Of a stretch of DNA of 64,000 nucleotides, positions 1 to 13,200 are shown in pieces. The notes beneath the pieces are model-generated. The model worked only from the letters and a program-made list of their open reading frames with translations. It was not told the DNA's origin and made no database searches. This stretch comes from Mycteria americana (lineage: Eukaryota; Chordata; Aves; Ciconiiformes; Ciconiidae). The position numbers were made by a program, and so were the translations under genes. Positions within the stretch are counted from its first letter, which is position 1. The number at the start of each line of letters is the position of its first letter. The stretch lies in NCBI RefSeq assembly GCF_035582795.1, contig NC_134373.1, positions 33,388,501 to 33,452,500 on the forward strand, read 5' to 3'.

Positions 1-1107
1 CTTGTCACATTTCAATGCTTTGCCTGCTCTGAACTAAAGACAATTCTACACACACAGCCAAAAGTCACAACTGAGAGACAGGCTTGACAATTCGTTCCAA
101 CTAAGAGAAAAAGATAGACCAAATCCAATCTTCAATAAAAGTGAAATAATGAATTCCTGATTAAGCAGCAGGGGTTTAAGTTCAGCCCACAGGCAGCAGG
201 GCCTTTTCATACCACCTTCCCCCCCTCCCCCCCCAAATTGTGAAGTGTAAGCTCCACAATACAAGTGTTTCTAGTGGCCAAGTACCTAGTGTTTAAAAAA
301 CATAGCTTGAAAAAAAAATTATAATCCATAACTCCAGGAAAGAGAGTGTTTGCCTCATTCCATGCCACTGTAAAATCCATTTTTAGTTTAAAAGTGTCTA
401 GTGCTTATGGTAAGAAGTCTTTACAGGAGTGAATTGAACATAAGCTGGTAGCAGCCAAATTTTCCCAGAGTTGCTGCCCAAGTTGTCTAGTAGCAACTAA
501 GCGTTAATTTTTCAAAGCTGCTTGCTTTTAAGATCTGCACAGAAGTGTCAAACCCACTTTTCTCCAGTATAACTTTGTTCCTGCTTGCTATAGCTGTGAG
601 CAAACACAGAAATGAGAATAGGACAGAGGCGTAAACAGACATCTGATGATAGATAATGGGGAACCAAAAGAAAACGTCTTTTCAGAAGCAGCATGAATAC
701 AGGTGTAGGGTTATGCAAGTTGTGTGTAAAAGCATTATCAAGTGAGAAAAAAGATCATGGAAGGAAAGCAGAAAAACAAAAATATAAGAAGGCTGTAGAA
801 AACAGCATGGAAAGAGTAAGGTGCAAACACAGGAAAGAAAACAGGCCATTATAGGAAAGCCAACAAAAACATAATAGAAAACACAAAGAGAATGTAATAG
901 AAAAAATAGGGCCAGCTGCGTTAAAGAAAATCCACTCTCTCAGCATGTTTCACTTAAAACCTGTGATGTCCTGGGACATCGGATCTTGGGACCTGAAGTT
1001 GCTACAGGCCACAATTTCATATTAAACTCAATATTGTTCAATACAGGAGTTGAGTTTAAAATGGCACTTCACTTACTGCAGCCAGGCTTCACACTTCAGT
1101 TACTTAC
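1..1107 (-). other. OSBPL11: OSBPL11 intron 8 (partial)
   Basis: This is the 5' part of the intron after exon 8; it continues past the left edge. It holds an A-rich stretch at about 740-930. I see no exon, repeat family or RNA gene in it. Confidence 0.8.
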
Positions 1108-1248
1108 TCTTGTTAAGTCCATGCCAAGTTTCAGCTGAGACAAGAGATGCAAGATAACACTGCGCTGTTCTTCCACTGCTCCTAGATCATCTTCTTTATC
1201 ATCACATATATCCTCCAGCTCCTCATCTGGATTTATTTCTTCAGGTTC
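1108..1248 (-). CDS. OSBPL11: OSBPL11 exon 8 (acidic segment leading into ORD)
   Basis: This 141-base exon (47 codons) starts [20 protein letters not shown] and ends [10 protein letters not shown]. The next ORP11 residues (VVLPTFILEKRS..., the ORD) are not found in 1-1107, so the following exon lies outside the window. The acceptor is ATCCCAG and the donor GTAAGT. Confidence 0.95.
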
Positions 1249-4200
1249 CTGGGATAAGAGCCATAAACATCAGCTCAAAGATGTGACTCGCCAGACAACA
1301 CCCAAAAAGAACTTCATATTGTATTTAACTGTCCATGTATGAAAAAAAGACTAAACAAACCCCTGCAGAAGTACACAATGGGGTCTACCCCCAAGATAAA
1401 CAACAGTTGAAGAATTTAAAGGGACGTTAAGATAATTCAGTGCAGATTTCATCTAGAGGATTCAGGCTAAGATTTCTCACCATCTCTCACATGGGTCGGG
1501 GCAGGAGGGAAGCTTAAAAGCAAATATGACCTGTTTTCCTGCAAGTTTTGTGAACTAACAGAATGGCAAGCATTTAACACATACACAAAACTAGTGAAGC
1601 AAATGCTAGCAGAAATTCCAGCCACCTCAGTAACACTCCTCCACCTCCACACTACTTCAGGCTTTCCAGTGTTGCCATCATTACTCCAAAGGCTGTAGCA
1701 AATGGTAGTTCCTAGTTACTTGCTTACTGTCATGCCTGACGACAAGCAATTAACATATCTACAGGCTACTCTTCACAGGCGTTATCAGTGTTGCTGCTAG
1801 TGCCCATGCGTAACAGTAAAGGAAAAAGGAAAAGTAACTTGCAGTTGTTTTATAAAAACATTAACAAAAACCCCACATACACGCACACCCCACACACGCT
1901 GGTTGCCTGTTCATATAACTAAAGCACCCAAACAGACTAGCAGAAATTATATTAGCACCGTTTTAACAACCACCACCCTGCAAGCAGGAAGTCGAACGCT
2001 TCAGGAGGAAGAGATGGTGGTATTCCTAGGGCTCTGAGCAGCATCTGCTTGGGGCAAACAGCTGGAGGGAGGCAGATGCAGAGGGGAAAGGCACTGAGTG
2101 CCACAGGAGGGCAGCAATATGCATCTGCATAAGCAAAGCCCTTTGTCCTGGACCAGCTGCCCTAGCTCAAAGCAAATTTATGAACACTCAACCACCAAAA
2201 CCACGGGGCCAGGCCCTCACACAGAGCTCAAACCCTGATGAAAACCACAGTATCACACAGGTGACTCCTTTCCAAGGATGCTACTCTGTTCTGCTATCAT
2301 AAATAAGGGAGCTGAAAATATCGAAGGAGAGTGATAAGACTAGTCATATCACAAACACATGCGGTGATATACATTAAGCACTTGAACTGTAACTCACTCA
2401 ATTATTGTAAGAAAGAAATTAAGTTATTTATTTGAAAGCTCCTGGTTTGTTTCATTTTTTTTCTTTAACTTAGTAGCAATTACTCAGATCCATTTAAAAA
2501 AAACTATAAACTACAGCAACTGAAAAAAAATCTTTTCCATTTTGATTTTCCTATAAGGTAGCACAGTGCTGTTGTAGAGACATACAACAGCACATAATCT
2601 TTTCGCAATGACAGTCTCATCCAAACAACTGTGTGAAACCAACTAGTATAAAAAGAATGTAATTATGATTTTCTAGCTTAGTTAGGAAACCATGTTCTTT
2701 ACCATAATCCCTGCTGGTTTTTTACTTTAGTATTTTGCACTTCAAATAAATTTTGACAGTTATAATGATACAGACTGTAGCTGTATTTCAAATACATTAA
2801 GCCATCCTGAAGTCAAGTGATGAGAGTTGCTCAGATTAAGAAAAACAGACACAGCAAGAGCTAGAAAAGAGAGATTTACTTAGGCACACTTCTTGGGCCT
2901 ATTTTGAGAGTGTCATGAATTCCAGTTAGGTTTTTTTGCACTTCAGTTTCCAGTTGTTTTAAATCAAAATGCAAGGGAATACTGCAACACCTTGTATTAC
3001 TGTCCCAGTTGATTCCCTCCACTTGACAGCTAGTTACAGAAAGCAACAAAAATTTATTGAAAAAGCAAGGTAGAAAGCTTCATTTACTGCAACTGCACTC
3101 ACTCGTCCTCCAACACAACTAATCAAAAAGTGTGAGAAGAATTGTCATTAAATCATTTTCACATAATACAACTGAAACACTTACAGATATTCCTCAAAGT
3201 AATTCCCCACAGAAATGGGATGTTCACATTACCTTACCCTTGTTAGCTGGCAGGGCTCTGCAATGGACTGCTCTTCTCTGACAGATGCTGGCTTGTTTAT
3301 CTCTGCTGGGAAATTCTGAGCCGCTCCATTTTTGAAGTGGTTTGCCAGAGATATCTTCGGTTCCAACCAACTGATCGTCGTTCCTGAAGCAAAAGAAAGT
3401 TTGCGCTGAAATCTGCTCATCCTCTGGAAGGTCAGTAAATAGCAGTTTTCACAAAAGAGCTATTTTTTAAGGAATAAGCTGAAAGCAGCCAATTGCTCCT
3501 GCAGCCAATCTCTTCAGCAGCCACTAAACAAAGGTGGTGCAATGAGACACCACCTTCAGCGATCATTAGCACAAACACTGCGATTGGCGAGCTGTAATAC
3601 ACACAACTTGGACTGGAGAAACTAGTTGGTGTCATGAAAGGTGTAATCAGACACTACAGGAAGAACCCAGCATCACGGGAATGTTAAGTAACCCTTACAA
3701 TTTCCTTTAACTGGTACAAAAAAAAAAACCAAACCACCCACCCACCACTTATCAGCTTCTCAAACCCAGCTCAGTTCTAGCCTAGAAAGAGCTAAAGCAG
3801 AAAAAGTTTTGTTGCCAGTGTTTTCTCTGGAGAGGGTACTTGTCTTCTCCGCTGCAAAGAAGGCAAGCACACACTGCTGAATAAATAATAGTTGCTCAGA
3901 AGAAAAAAACGCTGCAGGGCTTGGAAAGCTATTACCCACTCAATGATTCCAGCATCTCTAGTTACTCCCAGCTAATTTATCAGAACGGATTCGGTTCCTC
4001 ATTAATAATACAAATGTTCCATTCTATTTCAAAGGCTAATAAACATACAGGTGACTCCAATCAGTTTTTACTGAAGAATACACAGACCAACAAACCATCT
4101 TGGCTGGATTGCAAACACAGAAATTATTAGGAAGTCTGAATTTCTACCACCACACAGCAGTTTCCTGTGCTTCGGAACCTACACTGAGGCAGCTCTTATC

Positions 4201-7200
4201 TCTTCCTATATGATACACAATCCTTTATTTCCAGACATCTGTTACCTGGAACTAGGTCACATCCTCAACCACAACAGGCAGAGTAAGCTTCACTCAGATA
4301 AACGACAGCATTTCCACCAGGAGAATACCGGGGCAGGAAAAAAGTCCAGTTTTACTAATGGGACCAGACATCTTTTTTCCCCAGCAAGATAGTTTATTTT
4401 CATCAAGTCTATTACTCATTAATCCATTACATAGTGAGAAATGAGAATCCCTGAGCAGTTTAAGCTATTTAAACAGAAGTTTCAAACAAGTAAAAAATAA
4501 GATGCTCAGAATGTCGCTGTCACGCTTACCTTTTCAAAAAGGTTTTACTCATCTTTAGAACCTCTTCATGAACAGTACCTGCTTTCTGAGCTGTAACTAT
4601 CAGCACAATAATCTCTAATTGCATGTTCTAGGCTGCATTTAATCCACACTCACTGCCTCTATATTACCTTGAATTTAACAAGTAGCATCTTTTTATTCTC
4701 CCTAACAGCCACTTCTAAAATAACCTTATTTATTATTAAGTTCTGTTTAATTTTCACTGTTAAATTCTAGGAGTTTTTTTAAAGTCTTTTGAGCTACCAG
4801 TTGTATTTTAATCTTTGTGAGTGAACAGGATACCACACTAACACTTCTCTTCAACTGGAAGATCACGTTCAAATCTGCTCTCGACTATTTCAGGTAGCAC
4901 AAGCTATTCTCTTCACTTGTGATCTCCTCTTCCCCTAAAAAATCTTCACCCATTTTTTTTTAAACAGTTGTCAGCACTTTCCCTCTGCTACAACACAGAC
5001 CTCTCAGAGTCTACAGTCTTCAAAGTTTTTCTTCAAGGGTTGCAAATTATTGTTGCAATCCACCTTTATGATAATGAAGTACTTGTTTTTTTTCTAATTC
5101 AGTACATTATTTCACCACTTTTAACTTTTCCTAAATTCAAGTCAATAGCTGCAACTTTCCTGTTCATCTTTAAGTATGTGATTTATAGTATACCTTGATG
5201 CAGCTGGGGCAGTATTTTCACTCTTCTGGGTTTTTTTTTCTTTGAACAATTTATAGCAAACTGGCACTCTTACATAATTTCTAATCCTTGTTTTTTTAAG
5301 CCTGACAAGCACTTGCCCAACACATTCTTAGCAGTCAAGTACTACTTTACCAGACCTGAAAATACTTTTTTCCACTTCGTGTTTAAATTTATGTTCTGTT
5401 AGACAAGACTCCTCCTTCATCATCACTTCTTGCTGCACCTCACTCATATCTAGCTGAAGTATGCTGACCTGCCTTTATGATCCTAGGAAGATTAAATAGT
5501 GCTTGTATATATTTTATTAGATAGAACAGTCTGTGTTCAAGACTTTTTCCCTGAATCATTTTGTATTTTCCTACACATAAATACAGAAGTGTCTCCTGCA
5601 GCATTTGAATTAAGCCACAACCCTTTTCCTTTCTATATCAACTTCTGAAGCCTACCAAAAAGACTCCACCATTTAAACCAGAAGGATAGGTATCCCTCCT
5701 GAGTGTGGGGGGAAAATCTAAGCTAAATAAACTTAAAAAAAAAATTTTTTTTCACAATTCTTGAAAGGAACAAATGTATTATGGTGTCTCTAGAAAGGGC
5801 ATGCCAGTGGGACAGTGGAAGGCTGCAGAAAGGCGCACACATTCTTTTAATGGTCTGTTTTTAACACTGGCTCCAGTAATGCATGACCCAATCTGCTGCT
5901 CCTCCCCTCTCCATCTTTCTTTCTATAATATCACCAGAAATCTTCAAGATTTGGACATCTTCAAGCAATGTTTTTAGATTTGGCCATTAACAGGCAGATA
6001 CCAACTGAATAGCAGTCAGATGAACTGAACTTTTCCCTGCATAGTTAAAAAATTTAAAAAACAACAAAAACACTCATCAAAAACACTCCTCTATCTTGTT
6101 CATAAGTTATTGCAGCGGTGCTCATTGGGCCCTACTTATTTCCCCAGATACAGTAATGGGTCAAAAAAACCCCACCTTAGTAGCACACATGCGAAAATGC
6201 CAAAACAAAAAGACTTCTGACGTGCACCTCCCACAGTTATGCATCAACAGTTAAAAAAATTCACACAGAATAGGAAGAGTTCTTTCAGTTTGAGTAACTT
6301 TGGAGTTCAGACAAAGACTTGGAGAGGTTCCATCTGGTTCTTCATTTTTAAAATGAAATTTTGAACAGAAACACAGAAAAAAAAGTTAATTCATCCTATT
6401 CACATATTCTCTTTTAATGCCTGTGGTGATTTAAAAATCACAAACTATTTTTGTATAGTTTTAATACTTTTATACAACACCTTTTTTTCATCTTAGAAAC
6501 TAAACTAATTACAGCTCCAAAATAACATGCACTGGCAAAGCAAGTACCACAAATATGATAGGAATGTGGGAAAGATAAGGTAAGAGACAATTTATGCATG
6601 TACTTTGTTACATGCTTACCATAGCTACTCTATCTGTTGTACAAGAGAAGCATTTGAGAATCCTCAAAAGCTTTTTGCTCACAAAAAGCCACAAAGTAAA
6701 TACATGAAAAAAAAATCACAATAAGATGCAAAAGAATTTACAAACAAGAAAGCACACATCCAGTTCCATACGCTGCACACAAATCAGGTGGAATGATTCT
6801 GGTAAGCACCTGCTTGCATGGAAGCAATCAATTGTGCAGACACAGCAACTTATTTGTCTGCTGTCTGTGAATGCATGTTATTCCACACCCATAAGCAGTG
6901 GGGCTTTGGGGGTTTTTTTTGTTTGTTGGGGGGGTTGGTTATGAAAAGAGGGGGGTTTTGGTGATTTGGGGGGGGGTAGGTTTTGGGTTTTTTTTTTTAA
7001 CTTTAACCAATTTGCATTTGGTTACAAGTTTGTTCTGGCCTCAGAATGGAATGGCAACACTTATCTTAGCCCATGCTTTAGACTAGGATGTTAACTCAAA
7101 ATTAATACTGTTTATCTATCAGTATTCTTATAACAACCACCTGTGCAAATGTAAAGCTTTTTATTTTGATGCTTAACCAGAAATGAAAGCTACACACATG

Positions 7201-10200
7201 TAAGTGCCTATAGTAGGTATTTAGCGTGTAAAAAAAGAAAAGCATGACATTTGACAGAGCTGTACTGGACACCATGTATCCTAGAATCTGCAGTCCCATA
7301 AAAGTCCCCTTCCACTATAACTGTTCCTGAGCAGCCAGTTACATCCCAAAGGCAGCCTTCTTGTTGTGGTGCTTTATGTACTTTATTCTGTTGTGAGATG
7401 CTCCCAACACTTAAATGTTACATTTATACAGCTGCTGCCAAAGACCTCTTGACAGAATAGAGAAAACAATTTAAAAAAAAAAAATGCACAGGAGTTCTAC
7501 CCAACACCAGCAAGTCAGACTCTAGAAAAACTCACAAGAGACCAGGCAGCCAGCAGTTTTCTCTACCCATGTGAAACTGGATTTACTGCAACAAGTACTT
7601 TTGCAAGAAGGAAAGGATTCCTATTTGTTACAGGGGTCTTCTCTTTGTGAGCATCTATACCCACCTGCTGGTAAGGATCCCTTTTGTTGAGAAGCATGTT
7701 GTAACTGGAGAATATGGAAACAGTCATTTAAGCAGTTCATGGTTGCCATGGAAGTTGCTTTCAGCATTAATAGGTCTTGATCCAAGGATGTAAGGTGACC
7801 GGAGACAGGAAGGCATTCTATGCTCCTGATCAAGTCTCTCTGCTGGCCCTCAGCCTGAGACATCATCTGTCAAACAAAACAGTCATTTATCAGGTAATGG
7901 AAGTGTGTTGGGTGGTACGTGTTTAGCTGTGCACACAGAGGATCCCAAATGATTTTATGATGATAATAAAACTAAAAGGTAATCGATTATGTACAGTTAA
8001 CTGTACTTTTTTTTCTTCTCGATGCAGCTATTAAAGAGTCACTGAATGCATGATGAAATTCCCACCGCAATACATGGCACCTTATTAACAAGCAAAAGAA
8101 TATCAAAGTGACTTCAAAAAAAAGCAGAGAGGAATTTGAACATGATACTTGCTGCAGTAAATATCAAACACTTCCATGCTTGGTTGATAGAGACGGGGGA
8201 AAAACACCGCACACACTCTGTGTGAGGAGTAATTAAGCTCTGTGCTCTGCGCAGCCTGGAAGAGGATCTATGAGGTACTATCCATGGGTATCAAGATCTT
8301 TTCACTCCGTACAAGAAGAGATCCAGCACTTTAAAGGAAACGACCTGTATCACTCAGTTTGGCTCAAACCATATAGGATTCTCATTTATTGTCTGCACTG
8401 CCACCACACTTAGGATCACTATCTCACTGTTTACTTTGTGGAGGGGGAAGAAACAGCTGCAAGATTTTCCCCTTCATTATGTTTTCAAATTACAGCTTTC
8501 CTGGTATCATTGTCCCCCTTCTCCCCCAAGCTCCTTTCCTCCTCCCTTCTGACACAGAGCACCCCTACATCACAGAACCTGCAACAGCACATTTGCCCCC
8601 AAGAGGAATAGCAGCAAAGCACACCAGCCATCAAGCAGCACACTGTGGTCTTCCAAAGACCCACATACTTTCCTCCTTGTAGTCACAGAAGCAAAATATT
8701 GTCTGATTTTGAATCACGGGGATGAAGGCAAACTTCTATACATGCTCGTCCCTTTTCTGGGGAGGTACAACAAAAGGCATTAATGTAACTGGATAGCGCT
8801 ACTCTGCGATCATTACGTGTTCTGGCACTTAAGTTAAATGTAAGAACAGATTGATTTCGCAGAGCGGAAGAAGAATTTCTTTAAAGAATCCAAGATGCAT
8901 TCATGCGTTTAACTGCTATGGCACAGCTTAGTTTTTCAATTCACCAATCCTAGCAGTATCTTACTGATTATTTAAGTACCTTTGCCTGAAAACCCTTCCA
9001 GGAACTGCTTTTAAGGTTTTATGCAATAAATACTGAGGCAATATGTATTTATCCACATTCATAGTATGTGGTATTTGGAACATTTTAGGGCTTGGCTACA
9101 TAGCATGCTATGGTGTGAATTTACAGAGCATTGGCTCTTTGGAGGTGGAGTTAACGGTGCACAGTCAGCCTTAGCATGTCCCAAGAGTGACAGGGCAGAA
9201 AGCTAGTAAAACACTTAGTTATATAGCCTTGCCCATGCAAACACATCAGTTCCTGTCAGAACATGTGTCTTATTTTCTTTCAGTCATGAAAGTGATACAA
9301 GTCTTTGTGTGCAAGTTTTTTTTCCAATACTTTGAAAAACTCTGCTGGATTAAAGAATAAAAAAAAAAAAAAAAAAAGAGACAGATAATTAGTTGACAAA
9401 TCACTACAACACTTCTGGTGATCTTCACTCTTAGTAATTTACTATGTGGTAGCACCCAAGCACCTCGTTCCAGGATCAGGCCAAATAACAGGACAAGCCA
9501 TGCTATACTGAGCATTGAAGTTCAAATAGGCACATCTCCCCTTTCAGAGAGCATACTTTGAACAGTCCTAAGTTTTTCCTGCCTGTATAATCAGATTTGT
9601 AAAGAAAAAGAAATGGTGCCGGGGAGGAAAAAGCACTGTGATAAAAACTCAAAAACCTATCAGAAGTACACAGGCTATAGTTCTCACTTTGCAAACACAC
9701 ACGCACCTTCATTTACTGCAAGTCAGCATAAAGATCCTCTTAGATCTCCTGTTTTTGCAAGGTATCCAAGTCAGCAGCATGTCATGTATTCAGCCAAGAA
9801 CAAGGGGAAGTAGAAGGGAAAGGGACTGACAGAAGAACCAGCTACAGCGCAATTCACAGGAAAATAAAAAAGATCACCATGCAGCAGATCCTTCGAAAGA
9901 GAAGCTGTTCTTCCCACAGCTTCTCAAACTGAATTTACAAGTATTCAAGCTGTATTATGCTCAAGTGTAACAGGCATGCACCTGCCCTTTAAGTATTTTA
10001 ACTATATAAAAAAAAAAAAGTAGGCATTGTATTTAATAAGCATTTTAGCTTCCAAAAGGTAAGCAAACTAACTGACATTCAGAAAAGCTACCATTACTGA
10101 GGATTCTTCATCTGAACAGGTCAAAATTTTTAAGTTAATAAATAATCATGCTGTGTCACCAAACTCAACAATCAAAAGAGAACATGAATAGTTTTCTGTG

Positions 10201-13200
10201 CTCTTTGCAATGCTAAGAAAAGCTATTCCATTTTATTTCCCACCCAGTGAGAATCCCAATTAGAGGATGCAAGCCACTGCTTCAGTGATCCGGCTCACGC
10301 ACTCTCCTCCTGCAAATTTTGAACACCATATTGCCATTTGAAAAGTCAAAAAGTGAAAAAGCCATTTCTGAAACATTACCTCACGTAAACATGATAGCTT
10401 CTCAAACACCAAAATACAACAACAGATAAAAGAAAGAAAAACTGCTAAGAGAGCTATAAGCATGAATTCTGTAAATATTAATGCTATATTCTGTATTGTT
10501 GCTGTTTTCATGCAATAGGTAGGAAAGTGCAAATACTATTTAAGTTTACCATATGTTGTAATTGTTGTACCACACTAGTAAGAAGTTTATCACAACTAAG
10601 AGGTAACTTGATGAATCAGACTGAAAGGCAACTACCTGTATAGCTTCAGTTTTAAAATTTATTTGGAAGAAAAACTTCTCTTTCAGAGGATAAAGCAGAT
10701 AAACCAGCTCATAAAAAACAGAAGCCACAGGATGCCAGCTGAAGTTTTCCTTGGCTGACAGGACTTCTCATGTCTTTGCATTAGCACTACAGGAGACTTT
10801 ACTGTTATTAGAGGATATAAACAGGATGGCAGCAGTTACCCTTCTGCAAGACATCTGCAAGAACAGTCTGATGTGGACAGAGAGATTCACAGATTCTAAG
10901 GTCTACAGAGCCAGTCACCTTGTCTAGCTTACTGAATAATTGTGCCACAGCACTTGATTTAAATCAAGGAACAATGACAGTGGCAGCATACCATACCAGA
11001 GAAGGCATTTTCAATACCCATTTACAGCTTCCCACAATGCTCAGCCACATATTTTAAGGTTAATGACACTCACAATACAGAGCACTCTTCTGTCCCAGTT
11101 TGTTTAAGTTCAATTTCTAACTATTCAGGCTTCCTAGATCCTTATTTGCTAAATTAAAAAGCCCTCCATTAGAAACTTATTTTTCCAAGACATGTATCAC
11201 ACTATGCTTATTACATTAACATTAAAATATTCATTCATATCAATACTACTACTAACACAGGTTTGTAATTCAGCAACAAATTTTGTTTTAGTATTAGCTT
11301 TAGATTTGCATGATGTACCCTGTAAATATTCACAAATTAAATCAACCAGTAGTCAGTACATTCTGACAGTCAAGATGGAAAGATAATTATTTCTGTTTTT
11401 TTTCCAAAATAACACTACACCTGAACGTGTAGTGAAAAAAGCATACTTCTGAATTGCTCATTTTATTTTGCTCTCTTTCCACTCACATCCATCCATAGAC
11501 AATTTGTCCACATGAATTAGCATACCAGAAGGTGGTATTAGTATTTTTAAACATCCATCATGACCAATTTCTCCTTAGTCATAGGAGATACAAGTACAGC
11601 TTAGTCAATTCTTCTATAGCTTGACACAGGAAGAAAAGAGTGTATGATATAATAGTATCATAGTCTGGGATGTTACACTTCCTTAAGGATATTCCCTTGT
11701 CACTTGTAGCGCTAGGACTTGCAAGGATGAGAACATGCAAAACTCTACCTTGAGCATTCAGGATATTATTGTGGAGTACAAAAATCATAGAATATACACC
11801 ACATACTTCCACAATTAGCCAAGGCAAGTTACTTAACCTCACATAGCTATGCAATAATAGCTTAGGACATGGTACTGACAATATATCCAACTAAGAATAG
11901 CAGGTTTCTCCACAATCCTACAAATAATAGGACAGCTCTTTCAAAAGATTGTAAGATAATTTAAGGCATACAAACCTCTCTAACATCTACGAGGTGATCT
12001 GGCTGCATAATAGGAACTCTTTTTCCAGTTGGCAGTCTGTGATGTCCAACATTGAAAAAGGAAACTGCATTTTGACTGGGTCTTCTTTGCACACCAGGAG
12101 AGTTGGCACTTCCTTGGGATGCAAGAGAGAAGCTGCGAGATTTCAGAGGAGGGTTGTTCTAGTGAATAAATAAGCATATTGAGAAACATTTACAATTATT
12201 TACAATTAATTCCTAATAACCAGCAAATATTCTAATTTGAAAGCTAGAGCAGAAGAGTTTAATCCTTGATTTTTAATAGAGCAAGGACAGATGACAAAGC
12301 TTTAATAATGTATTAGTAGCAACTGCTAAATAAATATTTTGCAGTCTCTGCTGACAGTTGCCCTGTTTTATAGTCTAATTATGAACAAACTGTGAAATGA
12401 GATTGATCAATATGTATCACTTCTCTGACTTGAAAATTAGTTCTTGATCTGCAACAGTACTAGAAACTGACTCCTAACAGATCCTGCAAGGATAGAGCTC
12501 ACATTTAAGAGAATGGGATTTCGTTTATAACTATTCATTGAAATTATCTCTTACATCAAAGCCAGCTACAAGATGTTGACCTTATCCATAAAGCAAGGGT
12601 TTATTCAGGTATCAGAATAGGTGTTATGGTAATCAGGAGGTTCTATAAAATACACTATATTTGCAACCACCACATGGGTAGCAAATGGAAGCAACAACCC
12701 TCAGATACAGTGTTGAAGACTTGCTTCTCAAACATGGGAATTCACCTTAAATGTGTTTGTGGGCTGTTTAGTGGTTTTAAAAAAAGGTTAAAATAAGAGG
12801 AAAGCTCCCAAAATGGAAGGGCTGCAATAACACTAAAGATCTGTTTCCTTATCCATTAAAAAAAAAAAAATGCAAAACCACTGGAAAATACTGGGCTAAT
12901 ACTCTGATCTTTCAGCTCTGCCTCCTGTTCAAACACCAGCTCACTGGTACCATGGAGGACCACGCAGCTCTTCAGAGACAAACTGACTTCACTTTGTGTC
13001 ACTCCTAAAGCGTATTTCTATTACAATTCAGCTATCACTCAGAAAAATGTTTCTTGACGTAAGTGTCAAGCCCAACCACCGGCCCTTTTGTAGTATTTGT
13101 CTTAGATAACAGGATAGTTGTATTTGGAACTATTTCTACTACCAGCCTAAATTATTTTTGCCCACGAAAATATCAGTCATACGATACCTTTCCAATAGCT

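Noticed and set aside
6900-6998. Interstitial telomeric repeat
   Set aside because: No TTAGGG periodicity; only irregular G and T runs.
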